A stretch of DNA of 52,570 bases. It comes from Pseudoruminococcus massiliensis. Lineage in GTDB: Bacteria; Bacillota; Clostridia; Oscillospirales; Acutalibacteraceae. The position numbers and the translations under genes are program-made. The notes under the pieces are model-generated. The model had not been told where the DNA came from and ran no database searches. It saw nothing but the letters and a program-made list of their open reading frames with translations. Positions 16,733 through 25,213 of this stretch are shown here, one piece after another. The stretch's first letter is position 1, and every line of letters begins with the position of its first letter. The stretch covers positions 1 to 52,570 of the forward strand of contig NZ_OLMR01000011.1 in assembly GCF_900291955.1 (NCBI RefSeq), in the 5' to 3' direction.

Positions 16733-18511
16733 TCAATAAATTATAATATCTGATAAATTGTTTATAAAATACCTCAAGCTAGTCATTTTAATATCCGTTA
16801 CGCTATTAAAAGTATATTCCTTATATGTAATCATATCTTTTTCAACATTTATTATTACAATAAATTTAAGTAAATTATTTTTTATTTTATTAAGTACTGC
16901 AATTGAAGGAAATTTTATATTATTACCTAAATATATCCTATACAATGATATGGAATCATCATATTTATTTAGGTAATTTAAAATTCCTTGTATTACATTA
17001 TCATGTTTTTTTAAGTATGAATCGACCTCAGTATAACTTACCACTATATTTCTGAGTTTCAAATATTCCATTGTCCCCCATACTTCCGGTGGAGTTATTT
17101 CATATCTACTAACTTCAAATGCAAAATCTATAAGTTGATTATATATTAAACAAAATTTATTTTTCATCTGATTTATTAACGACATACTTAACTTATTAAG
17201 TTCAATTTTCAACTCACACATTTTGTTAATAGGTTCATAAATGTCATTGTTTTTCATAAACGCATTAACATAACACTCTCCACCGCAAATACTTTTTATA
17301 GAACAATTTCTACAATTTATTACGCTTTCAATAGAAGAACATTCAAATTTTGACTGAATATCTTTATTTATACCGGTATACATGTTACCAATCCTAAAAT
17401 CTTTATTCCCATACATTACACTGCAAGCAAAAATATCTCCAATGTTATCAACTGTAATTCTACTTTTACCTGCATCGCATCGATATATTTTATATGTACC
17501 TTTGAACAAATTATTATAGATTAATCCACCAAAATAATCTCCTCCTTGAAGAAGTTTTTTGAAGTAATCAAAGTTTCCTTTTTGTATTTCATTTAAAATA
17601 TTTTGGCATAATTTTTTATATCTACTTATTAAATACTCAACTTCAAAATTATCAAAATCATATCTTGACCCATCGTAACTCCTAATATATTTCATGCTTA
17701 CGCAATCAACATTTGGTAAATGATAAAGGTAGTCGTAAATTAAATCAACATCTTGATTTAAAGGAGTAACAGTAACAGCAAGTCCTAACTTCTTGTTTTT
17801 AAACATTTTAAGACCTTTTATTATATCATCATAGGTACCTTTGCCATTAGCATACGTCCTGTTGTTATCATTAGTAATTTGATCACCATCAATACTTGTT
17901 CCAAGAATTATTGCAGGCTCATTGTCTAAATATTTAACTATTTCCGGTGTAAGCAGAGTAAGGTTTGTACAGAACATTACTTCAATGTTTTTGCAAATCT
18001 CATTACGCTTCTTTTTACAATATTCAACAATTTGCTTAACTAAGTCAATCTGTAACAAAGGCTCCCCTGAACCAGACAAATCCACAACATACTTACTAGC
18101 GAACGGTGCATATTTATCGACAAGAAAGTCTATTGCATCTTTAGCAACTTCAAAGGTGAGTTGTTCATCTCCAAGATATTCAGATTCTCTGAAACAATAT
18201 TTACAATTAAGATTACACTTTCTGGATGGATGCAAACACAATGTAAATTGCCCATATGATGATTGCTCTTTTATATCATCAATGCTATATGTATTTATTT
18301 TATTTATGCGTTCTTCAATACTTGTATTTACGAAGATCTCGTATTCTTCGGGATCATTTTCTTTAGCTATATTTAAAACTTCTTCTTCGCTAAGCTCATA
18401 ATCGCCAAGTTTTATATCAAAGTTATCCCTTATACCAAAATAGTAATTAACATCTTGGATATACATATCTTTTTGATTCAGATATTCAAAAACAGATACT
18501 TTTAACTTCAT
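16733..18511 (-). CDS. Radical SAM/SPASM peptide maturase
   Basis: A 592-residue peptide-modifying enzyme. The radical SAM cluster motif is C99, C103, C106 (CNLNCKYC), followed by SGSGEPLL at about 146-153. A SPASM domain with further cysteines at 345, 363, 391, 400, 403, 409, 413 and 432 (for example CRNCSIKSICGGEC) would bind auxiliary iron-sulfur clusters, as in thioether- and Lys-Trp-forming maturases. The first 85 residues may include a leader-recognition (RRE-like) domain. The last 150 residues are unusually long and of unknown function. It lies between agrB (7 bases upstream) and the precursor gene, so it is quorum-controlled with them. The chemistry performed cannot be read from sequence. 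Confidence 0.88.
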   Translation of the reverse strand: MKLKVSVFEYLNQKDMYIQDVNYYFGIRDNFDIKLGDYELSEEEVLNIAKENDPEEYEIFVNTSIEERINKINTYSIDDIKEQSSYGQFTLCLHPSRKCNLNCKYCFRESEYLGDEQLTFEVAKDAIDFLVDKYAPFASKYVVDLSGSGEPLLQIDLVKQIVEYCKKKRNEICKNIEVMFCTNLTLLTPEIVKYLDNEPAIILGTSIDGDQITNDNNRTYANGKGTYDDIIKGLKMFKNKKLGLAVTVTPLNQDVDLIYDYLYHLPNVDCVSMKYIRSYDGSRYDFDNFEVEYLISRYKKLCQNILNEIQKGNFDYFKKLLQGGDYFGGLIYNNLFKGTYKIYRCDAGKSRITVDNIGDIFACSVMYGNKDFRIGNMYTGINKDIQSKFECSSIESVINCRNCSIKSICGGECYVNAFMKNNDIYEPINKMCELKIELNKLSMSLINQMKNKFCLIYNQLIDFAFEVSRYEITPPEVWGTMEYLKLRNIVVSYTEVDSYLKKHDNVIQGILNYLNKYDDSISLYRIYLGNNIKFPSIAVLNKIKNNLLKFIVIINVEKDMITYKEYTFNSVTDIKMTSLRYFINNLSDIIIY

Positions 18512-18518
18512 ATTCTAC

Positions 18519-19112
18519 TCACTTTTTAATCCTCATGTTGATAATTTGAATTTTTCTCATTAATAAAACCAATGCGCTCATTACAACTCCGCATATCATA
18601 GAACTTCCTATATTTCTATACCCCTTAAAAAAACACAATGATGATATTATGAATATAAGAATAGTAATAATGGAAGTTAACATTCTGTACATTTTTTTCT
18701 CTTGTCCAGTTAAGGGATTGTTTTCTGTATCAAGAGGGGATATCAATAATATCAGAACAACACAAAGCAATTCAAATATTATAAATATAAAAATAAATAA
18801 AGTGTTAATACTGCTAAGCCACTTAACTAAACACAATATTATTATGTTTGAAGCAAAAGAGAACAGATAACACCTTACTGGTGTTTTAGCGTGATAGCCG
18901 CCTGCAAACTTACGAATAACTATAAAAGACAAGTAAAACACTAAACTTTCAGTCAATAGATTGAAAACCAATCCTAAAACTATGACTGTCGCCATATGAA
19001 ATGCAGAGGACAAAATTATGTATATGGCATATTCATATAACTCATAATTATCTGTATGCTTTTCATCTTTGCATAAGATGCGGGCGACTTTGCTTGAAAT
19101 CAATTTGATCAT
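18519..19112 (-). CDS. agrB: AgrB-like peptide-processing membrane protease
   Basis: A 197-residue AgrB family protein. The catalytic histidine and cysteine are visible in FAGGYHAKTPVRCYLF, seven residues apart as in the family. Four or more membrane helices follow (about 30-70, 80-125 and 135-185). It should cleave the C-terminal tail of the AgrD peptide encoded just upstream and form the thiolactone. Its ATG overlaps the agrD stop by 4 bases, so translation is coupled. The next gene is the radical SAM maturase, which places signal production in the same transcript as the antimicrobial peptide, giving positive feedback if AgrA activates the promoter. Confidence 0.92.
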   Translation of the reverse strand: MIKLISSKVARILCKDEKHTDNYELYEYAIYIILSSAFHMATVIVLGLVFNLLTESLVFYLSFIVIRKFAGGYHAKTPVRCYLFSFASNIIILCLVKWLSSINTLFIFIFIIFELLCVVLILLISPLDTENNPLTGQEKKMYRMLTSIITILIFIISSLCFFKGYRNIGSSMICGVVMSALVLLMRKIQIINMRIKK

Positions 19113-19264
19113 TTGATGTTTTTAAACTTTTCAAAACCCTTTGGCGTTTTAGGCTGATAGATTATATAACACCCTGAAGAATTTGCGTTAACTTTCAATG
19201 TAGCAAACAATCCTTTTTTGACTCCGTCTTTAATTTTAGTTGATAATAGTTTTTCGTTTTTCAT
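19109..19264 (-). CDS. agrD: AgrD-like cyclic autoinducer precursor
   Basis: A 51-residue signal precursor. An amphipathic N-terminal helix (KIKDGVKKGLFATLK) is followed by NANSSGCYIIY and the charged tail QPKTPKGFEKFK. The QPKxP motif right after a Cys plus four hydrophobic or aromatic residues is the hallmark of clostridial AgrD. The predicted signal is a short tail plus a CYIIY thiolactone ring. The ATG at 19264 is set by AAGGAGG nine bases upstream; an earlier in-frame start at 19363 lacks such a site. It is the first gene of the RiPP operon. Confidence 0.88.
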   Translation of the reverse strand: MKNEKLLSTKIKDGVKKGLFATLKVNANSSGCYIIYQPKTPKGFEKFKNIK

Positions 19265-19501
19265 AGTAATCAACCTCCTTGTTATAAATTTTATCAAAAA
19301 ATATTTGTAAATGCTGATTTTTACAAAAATGGTAATAAATTCGACAAAAATTGCACTTTTCATCTGTTATAACGATTTATCTTACAACTCTATAAAAACT
19401 TTTAAATTATTTTTTGAATATTACAATCGTATAAGTATATTACCTTCTTAATTTGTTAACAATCTTGCCGATAATTGATAACATTTTATTGGGTGATATT
19501 T
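19265..19501. promoter_or_regulatory. Divergent control region of the agr-RiPP cluster
   Basis: A 237-base AT-rich region between agrD (minus) and the XRE gene (plus). It must hold the operon promoter and any AgrA/XRE binding sites. I see TTGTAA-type half sites (minus strand, around 19382-19425) and TTGTTAAC/GATAAC words near 19453-19481, but no clean pair of LytTR repeats with the usual 21-base period, and no consensus -35 at a suitable distance, which fits an activator-dependent promoter. No reading frame fits here. Confidence 0.5.
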
Positions 19502-19834
19502 ATGTATGTTGACTACAAAAAAATAGGCGTTCGTATAGCACAGCGTAGAAAAGAAATTAAAATGAAACAGAATACTTTAGCAGAAAAAACAAACCTCTCA
19601 AACAATCACATTTCTAATATTGAGAATGGTTATTCTGTTCCAAGTATTGAAACATTTGCAAAAATTTACAATGTATTAAATATCACTCCTGATTATCTTT
19701 TATTAGGGACATTAAAAAGTAACAATATCTCACAAAATATCGTAGATAAATTAAATCTCTGCGATGACAAATCACTTAAACTTATATCTAAAATAATTGA
19801 TGCAATTTTATCTGAACAGGAACAAAGCAGATGA
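19502..19834 (+). CDS. XRE-family HTH regulator
   Basis: A 110-residue DNA-binding protein with an N-terminal HTH_3 domain: GVRIAQRRKEIKMKQNTLAE, then KTNLSNNHISNIENGYSVPS for the recognition helix. A short helical tail of about 40 residues (LNLCDDKSLKLISKIIDAIL) may dimerise. I start it at the ATG at 19502 (MYVDYKK); an in-frame start at 19475 would add nine hydrophobic residues not seen in the family. It lies upstream of the two-component genes on the same strand and probably represses or tunes the divergent promoters. Confidence 0.85.
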   Translation: MYVDYKKIGVRIAQRRKEIKMKQNTLAEKTNLSNNHISNIENGYSVPSIETFAKIYNVLNITPDYLLLGTLKSNNISQNIVDKLNLCDDKSLKLISKIIDAILSEQEQSR

Positions 19835-19882
19835 CAAATCTATTGTTTTGAGTTATAATCCTAATTAGGGAGGTATAGCTCT

Positions 19883-20596
19883 ATGAATGTACTGATATGT
19901 GATGATGATTTGAAAATTGTTCAGCAAATCAAAAATTTTCTCCTTAAATTATCAAAACAGTCAACCTATAATTTTGATATTACCTGCTTTTCAAATGGGG
20001 ATTCTATATTGGATAAGCAAATTAAAACTGATTTTGCGTTTATCGATATAGAGATGCCCGGTGTTAACGGACTTTCTGTTACAAAACATCTTCAAACACT
20101 AAATCCAAATATTATTGTTTTTATAGTTACATCTTTTCAAGGATACCTTGACGATGCGATGGATTTAAAGGTTTTCAGATTTTTATCTAAACCCATTGAT
20201 GAAAATAGATTTTTTAAAAGCATGGATGTTGCTTTAAATCTGTATAAACAAAGCACAGAAAAAATTATCTTAGACTATTTCGATGAATGTCACAATATAT
20301 TTACAATTGACATATTGTATTTAACTATAGAAAATCGCAAAACTAAATTAGTTACGAAAACGCAAGAGTTCATTTCAAATAAAAAGTTTGATTATTGGAA
20401 AAATCGCCTAAAATCATACGGTTATTTTGCACAATCACACTATAGTTACATAATTAATTTAAAGAATGTAACAGACTTTAATAAAAACGAAATCACGTTA
20501 TCGTTTAATTCTAAAAAAACAACAGTACCTATATCTCGTAGTTTTTATGCATCATTCAAAAAAGCCTTTTATGAATATATGGGAGGCACAATATGA
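19883..20596 (+). CDS. agrA: LytTR response regulator, AgrA-like
   Basis: A 237-residue response regulator. The receiver domain (1-120) has the acidic pair in LICDDD, the phosphoacceptor aspartate in FAFIDIEMPG and the lysine of FLSKPID. The C-terminal half is a LytTR DNA-binding domain (FAQSHYSYIINLKNV near residues 190-204). In agr systems the phosphorylated form activates the agrBD promoter, here that of the whole RiPP operon. An AGGGAGG site precedes the ATG. Its stop overlaps the kinase start by 4 bases, so the pair is translationally coupled. Confidence 0.9.
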   Translation: MNVLICDDDLKIVQQIKNFLLKLSKQSTYNFDITCFSNGDSILDKQIKTDFAFIDIEMPGVNGLSVTKHLQTLNPNIIVFIVTSFQGYLDDAMDLKVFRFLSKPIDENRFFKSMDVALNLYKQSTEKIILDYFDECHNIFTIDILYLTIENRKTKLVTKTQEFISNKKFDYWKNRLKSYGYFAQSHYSYIINLKNVTDFNKNEITLSFNSKKTTVPISRSFYASFKKAFYEYMGGTI

Positions 20597-21909
20597 TTTC
20601 AAATATATGCTATGCTGTGGTTTTCCTAATTGAATCACTCATATCTTTTTATTATTTTAGTTTTAAATTTGAACGAAAAATATCCCGAAATCTTATTCCA
20701 ATATTTATACTTTTATCAGGTTTAATTCTTTATGCGATAAACTTTATCGAAGCCCCACCAATAAATGCTGTTTGTTTTTATGCTTGCAACTTTATTGTCC
20801 TGAAAATTTGCTATAACACAAACATAAAATCTGCTATATTTGCAAATTTCATCTTGTTATTTTTAATGATTATCTCAGAATTAATTGTTGTTTTCTCGTT
20901 TTCTGTTGTGTTTCATTTTAGTCTTTTTGAGAGCCAGTCTGATGCATTTATTCTCATAATTCAGGCAATTATAAGTAAATTGCTTTATTTTATTTTTATA
21001 TGGTGTATTCTAAAATTTTCTGAAAAAGAATCTAAAAGTACAGGTTCTAAATTTTCATTACTGCTTTGCGTTTTACCCATGGCTTCAATAATATTAATGC
21101 ATACAAATGTATATCTTTGTACATTCTACTCTGTAAATGACAATTATAAAATTGCTATCATTATAGGTAACATTCTCATATTACTGTCAAACATAATCGT
21201 ATTTTATCTCCATGAAGCAACCATAAGAATAAACCGGAAATACACCCAAATACTGTTAGATTATCAGCAAGAAAAAGATACAATAAACTACTATGAATTG
21301 TTGCGAGAACAAAATGAAAATTCAAAAATATTAATTCATGATATAACGAAACACTTAAAAACCATTCAGCAATTATCGGAAAAAGAAGATTCAAATATAT
21401 CACAATATATATCCGAAATTGTTGAAGATTTTAGTGTTATGAATCCTGTAGATTATTGCAAAAACTCAGTTGTTAATTTAGTAACCCATAGATATTATGA
21501 AATATGCAAAAAAAATAAAATTAATTTTACAATAAGCATCAAAAACGCAAATCTTGATTTTATGAAAGAACATGATATAACAGCTTTGTTAGATAATTTA
21601 TTAGAGAATGCAGTTGAATCTGCATTGTTGACTGACGATAAATTTATTGATTTTTCTATTTGCACAAGAAATTCAAATTTTGTAATTATTAAAATTTCAA
21701 ATTCTTGCGGTAGAAAGCCTAAATATATAAATGATATTCTCGTGTCATCTAAAAACACTCCCGGTATACACGGGGTCGGTACGAGGAGCATTAAAAAGGT
21801 GGTTGCAAAGTATAATGGGAATTTAGAAATGAAATATGATAATAATACAAAAACCTTTACCTCCGTAATCGGAATAAATTCTAATTTACCAGCTAACAAC
21901 CAGTCATAG
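20593..21909 (+). CDS. agrC: GHKL sensor histidine kinase, AgrC-like
   Basis: A 438-residue membrane kinase. Six or seven helices in the first 215 residues form the peptide-sensing domain. The phosphoacceptor histidine is in ILIHDITKHL, the N box in DNLLENAVESAL and a G box in HGVGTRSIKKVV, the GHKL arrangement of AgrC. Its ligand should be the CYIIY-type thiolactone from the agrD gene on the other strand. It ends in a 6-base convergent overlap with the HTH gene of the ICE backbone, so this is the right border of the cargo cluster. Confidence 0.9.
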   Translation: MISNICYAVVFLIESLISFYYFSFKFERKISRNLIPIFILLSGLILYAINFIEAPPINAVCFYACNFIVLKICYNTNIKSAIFANFILLFLMIISELIVVFSFSVVFHFSLFESQSDAFILIIQAIISKLLYFIFIWCILKFSEKESKSTGSKFSLLLCVLPMASIILMHTNVYLCTFYSVNDNYKIAIIIGNILILLSNIIVFYLHEATIRINRKYTQILLDYQQEKDTINYYELLREQNENSKILIHDITKHLKTIQQLSEKEDSNISQYISEIVEDFSVMNPVDYCKNSVVNLVTHRYYEICKKNKINFTISIKNANLDFMKEHDITALLDNLLENAVESALLTDDKFIDFSICTRNSNFVIIKISNSCGRKPKYINDILVSSKNTPGIHGVGTRSIKKVVAKYNGNLEMKYDNNTKTFTSVIGINSNLPANNQS

Positions 21910-22164
21910 CATTTTTATTTTAAATAGCAAGCTACTTTTACCGCCCTGTTCACGGTATCTTTGTTTTGTTTCGATTAGTCCGGCTTTTTTCAAATCTTTA
22001 ATAGCCCTACGCACTGTGGCAGGCGACAGCTTTATGTCGCCTGCTATTTTATTTACTGACGGCCAACATTCGCCGTCTTTGTTGGCTCGGTCGTGGAGGT
22101 AGGTATATACGGCTACGGCTCTGTGAGGTAAGTCCATTTGATACAGAAAAATTAATCTACTCAT
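21904..22164 (-). CDS. Winged-helix protein of the ICE backbone
   Basis: An 86-residue DNA-binding protein. PHRAVAVYTYLHDRANKDGE, WPSVNKIAGDI and SPATVRRAIKDLKKAGLIE form a GntR/MarR-like winged helix of the kind fused to replication initiators. In Tn1549-type elements a short HTH gene commonly follows the coupling-protein gene. It overlaps that gene by 8 bases. Control of transfer or replication of the element is inferred. Confidence 0.75.
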   Translation of the reverse strand: MSRLIFLYQMDLPHRAVAVYTYLHDRANKDGECWPSVNKIAGDIKLSPATVRRAIKDLKKAGLIETKQRYREQGGKSSLLFKIKML

Positions 22165-24100
22165 TGCTGTTATCCCCCTGTGGTGGTCGCTCGGTTCTGA
22201 CGACTACTTTTCTTTGCTTGTCTGCGTTCTGTTCAAGACTTGAATTTTCGGGTTCTTTTGTTGGCTCATCTTGCTGTGCTGATGTTGGTTCATCTGCATC
22301 AACAATATCTTCACACTCAGTCTGTTCTGCATTTGGCGAGGTTTTAAGATTTTCATTTTTCTTCTTTTTTTCACCGCTTGCTTCATCAAAATCCGAATCA
22401 GTAACAGTCTGTTCAAGATAGTGAGGGCAGTATGTTTGGATTATGTTGTTGAACAACTCCGAACGGTTGGCATAGTGAACCTCACGGTTGCCGCTTTCTG
22501 CTATCTGATATTGTTCTTCAAATTCAATGCCCCACTTAAAGAACAGTTTTAGCTTGACTTTCATCGGGTAAAAGCCTGTTTTCATAACAACAAATGTACC
22601 TTTTGGTAGTGCCTTTAACTCGTCAGGTGTCATCAACGGTCGTTCTATCATCTGCAAGGACTGTGACGGATCGTTCTTACTTTTACTCACAGAGCCACTC
22701 ATCACAGTTCTACTGCCAAGTGATTTTGACAACACTTCAGCACTTGTGCTGTTGGGAGCAAAGCCACCGAAGATTGTCAGCTGTGTGTTATCTATGATTA
22801 CATCAGCACCTTCTTTTCCGTAGTTCTGCTCAAGCTGTGCAAAGGATTGGATAACTGGTACTATCTGCAACCGCCTTGAACGCGAGGCAGAGAACATCAT
22901 TTCTGCTGATTCAATCTTAGGCAGAGTGCCGAATTCATCGCAAAAGAAAACACAACGGTTTTTAAGTTTACCACCGTTTTCATCAGCAACTGCAAGTATT
23001 TCCCTGTAAAGCTGTTGGATAATTAGCGACACCATAAAGAATGTATTGGGATTTTCCTCCGGCATAACAATGAAGATTGCACTTTTCTCCTTGCAAAATC
23101 TCTCTGCATCTATTTCTGTATCAAAACACAAAATCTGCTCTAACTCGCTGTCAAGAAAAGCATTAAGCCTTGAAAGTGCCGTACTCATAACAGATGCCAT
23201 ACTCTGCTCAGATGTGTTAAGAGCCGCACCGGCAAACCATTTAGCCTTGTGATTTTCGGGGAGTAAATCCATAAGCTGTTGAAACTGATTTTTCCCTTTC
23301 TGTCCTGACGGAGCAAGTAACTCCTGAATGATTTTATAAGCTGAAACAATGTGCCTTTCTTCGGGCTTGCAAAACTCTGCAACTAAAAGAATAGTTGCAG
23401 TCAGCAATCCTTCGGCGGAATCATAGAAGTATGAGTTTTCACCGAAAGATGCACCGTCCATTCCGTTTGATATAATCGTCTTTGCAATGATTTTTGCATA
23501 CTTTTCAGCTTTTGCCTTGTAGGAAAGACAGTCAGGTCTTTCCTTGTATAAATCAAAATATTTATTCACAAGGTGCAGAAGATTATTTCCGTGTGAGCGT
23601 GTTGGATTACGCAGGTCTATAACCGAAACATTGTAACCGTAATACTTTTCTGCAATTGTTCCGTAATTGCGAACTACATCGCCTTTAGTGTCCGTTGATA
23701 AGAATGACATACCTGTAGCACAAGCATACTCAATGCAGGGATAGAGCCAGTAGGCAGTTTTACCCACACCTGCCGCACCAATCATAAGTGCGTGAACATC
23801 TCCTGTTTCAACCATTGCTGTGGTTGTTTTCCCTTTGCTCTTGCAACCTACAACTATGCCTTGTTCCGTAGGTCGACTGTCGGGATTTGTTCTCCATTCA
23901 GTCGGCTGATAAACAACTTGCTTGTAGGTGTTTCGTATCTCTTTCTTGGTCGCCCACCGAGCTGTGCCGTGCTGTCCTTGTCCAACAGTTTTATCCTTTA
24001 TACGATTCAGCGAATAGTAATTGCCCACAGTTGAAATGATTATGAACATAGCAAACATTGCACCTGTTACAATAATCAAAGTTATAATTCCTGACGGCAT
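22157..24100 (-). CDS. VirD4/TraG-type coupling protein
   Basis: A 647-residue type IV coupling protein that links the relaxosome to the secretion channel. One or two N-terminal membrane helices (about 5-27) are followed by a cytoplasmic ATPase with Walker A GAAGVGKTAYW and Walker B CVFFCDEFGTLPKI. The C-terminal 80 residues (after about 565) are acidic, low-complexity and poor in motifs. AAGGAG precedes the ATG by nine bases. It overlaps the primase-like gene upstream and the HTH gene downstream, so the three form one operon. Confidence 0.92.
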   Translation of the reverse strand: MPSGIITLIIVTGAMFAMFIIISTVGNYYSLNRIKDKTVGQGQHGTARWATKKEIRNTYKQVVYQPTEWRTNPDSRPTEQGIVVGCKSKGKTTTAMVETGDVHALMIGAAGVGKTAYWLYPCIEYACATGMSFLSTDTKGDVVRNYGTIAEKYYGYNVSVIDLRNPTRSHGNNLLHLVNKYFDLYKERPDCLSYKAKAEKYAKIIAKTIISNGMDGASFGENSYFYDSAEGLLTATILLVAEFCKPEERHIVSAYKIIQELLAPSGQKGKNQFQQLMDLLPENHKAKWFAGAALNTSEQSMASVMSTALSRLNAFLDSELEQILCFDTEIDAERFCKEKSAIFIVMPEENPNTFFMVSLIIQQLYREILAVADENGGKLKNRCVFFCDEFGTLPKIESAEMMFSASRSRRLQIVPVIQSFAQLEQNYGKEGADVIIDNTQLTIFGGFAPNSTSAEVLSKSLGSRTVMSGSVSKSKNDPSQSLQMIERPLMTPDELKALPKGTFVVMKTGFYPMKVKLKLFFKWGIEFEEQYQIAESGNREVHYANRSELFNNIIQTYCPHYLEQTVTDSDFDEASGEKKKKNENLKTSPNAEQTECEDIVDADEPTSAQQDEPTKEPENSSLEQNADKQRKVVVRTERPPQGDNSNE

Positions 24101-25002
24101 AGTATTTCACTCCTTCCCTTTGAAAAAGCTAAATCCTCATTCCAGTCTTTATGGTTAGGAATGAGGATTTCGTTTTGTATGTTCATTTTGTTTAATTTTT
24201 CTGCAATTCTTTTGTTTGATGTCTGCCCGGCTTGGTCGTTATCGAAACATAGATACACATTTTTGATGTTGGGGTTGTCTTTCAGGCATTGAAAAAGCAC
24301 CCTGTTCGAAACTGAACAGGATGCCCCATAGCTGTGACTTTTCCAATTTTCCTTATGCATACTTATGAATGACAGCATATCTATCGGTGCTTCAAACAAA
24401 TAAAATCTGTCGCTTTTTCCATGCCAATGAAAACTAAACTCAGGCTGACTGCCTGCAACATTTCCTTTGTACGGATTGCTTGTTACCGTTCCCCTCTTAT
24501 GTGCGTGGCGAGGTTTACCGTTTGTATCGTAGCCTACGAACAAAGCACTATGGTAGTCGGCAGATTCATAAATCATCTTTCTACGCACAAATTCATAAAG
24601 CACATCTTTATCAATGCCACGAGTCAACAGCAGATAAGAAAAAAGTCTGCTCATTCTGTCATTCTTCTGCGGCAGTTCAAAGTTTTTGTACCTTATTTCT
24701 ATGGGCGGTGAAGTTATTATCTGACCGCCACTACCATTCAAAAGCATTTCCACCGTTTCGGCATAGTCCTTGTTGTAAAATCTGCGGACAAAATCTATTG
24801 CATCTCCGCCTTTCTGTTCGTACTGATGATACCAAAGATGACCTCTGATTGTTACCTTTTGTGAGCCGTCAAGCCACTCATACTCCGAACCGGAACGCTT
24901 AACTTTCTCACCTTGGCTTACAAGAAAAGAGGCAAGGTCTGTTCGCCTTGCCTGTTCTCGCTGTTCTTTTGTAAAATGAATGTATGTTGATATTGTTATC
25001 AC
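24082..25002 (-). CDS. Toprim/DUF3991 primase-like protein
   Basis: A 306-residue protein with an N-terminal CHC2-like region without an obvious zinc set (WLDGSQKVTIRGHLWYHQY, KGGDAIDFVRRFY) and a Toprim fold (FYLFEAPIDMLSF and NVYLCFDNDQAGQTSNKRIA, giving the conserved Glu and DxD). This domain pair (DUF3991 plus Toprim) is common in conjugative elements and suggests priming of transferred single-stranded DNA. The start codon is GTG, only two bases after an AAGGA site, so the true start is uncertain. Its leader can form two mutually exclusive hairpins (25075-25125). Confidence 0.85.
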   Translation of the reverse strand: MITISTYIHFTKEQREQARRTDLASFLVSQGEKVKRSGSEYEWLDGSQKVTIRGHLWYHQYEQKGGDAIDFVRRFYNKDYAETVEMLLNGSGGQIITSPPIEIRYKNFELPQKNDRMSRLFSYLLLTRGIDKDVLYEFVRRKMIYESADYHSALFVGYDTNGKPRHAHKRGTVTSNPYKGNVAGSQPEFSFHWHGKSDRFYLFEAPIDMLSFISMHKENWKSHSYGASCSVSNRVLFQCLKDNPNIKNVYLCFDNDQAGQTSNKRIAEKLNKMNIQNEILIPNHKDWNEDLAFSKGRSEILCRQEL

Positions 25003-25074
25003 TTCCTTAATTTTAATATATTTTTCTTTTCTGCTGTAATATCTTAACTTGGGTAAGTTCTTCTCCTATCACTG

Positions 25075-25125
25075 TGACAGGAGGCACCTGTCAGTATTTG
25101 GGTGCAGTTGCCCCTTGGTGACAGG
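25075..25125 (-). promoter_or_regulatory. Alternative-hairpin leader of the primase/VirD4 operon
   Basis: On the minus strand three 7-base segments appear in order: CCTGTCA (25125-25119), TGACAGG (25093-25087) and CCTGTCA (25081-25075). The middle one can pair with either outer one, giving two exclusive stems about 75 bases before the primase-like start. This is the geometry of an attenuator or protein-controlled switch. No U-run follows either stem, so control of translation or RNA stability is more likely than termination. Confidence 0.4.
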
Positions 25126-25137
25126 CTGATCTTTTGA

Positions 25138-25166
25138 TAGACAACTTCCTTAATATGTGGTATGAT
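25138..25166 (+). promoter_or_regulatory. Promoter of the orphan cargo gene
   Basis: TAGACA, 17 bases, TATGAT on the plus strand, with TGTGG before the -10. The gene it would serve starts 48 bases downstream, after a GAGGAAG site. The gene therefore has its own promoter facing away from the transfer operon. Confidence 0.45.
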
Positions 25167-25213
25167 AATTTCAAATAAAAGAATGACAAATTTGAATTTG
25201 AGGAAGATACTTT

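Noticed and set aside
19265-19501. AgrA (LytTR) direct repeats
   Set aside because: Half-site-like words are present, but none pair with the roughly 21-base period; reported only as a control region.
22164-22421. Frames opposite or overlapping the acidic tail of the coupling protein
   Set aside because: They are shadows of a low-complexity coding region with no ribosome site.
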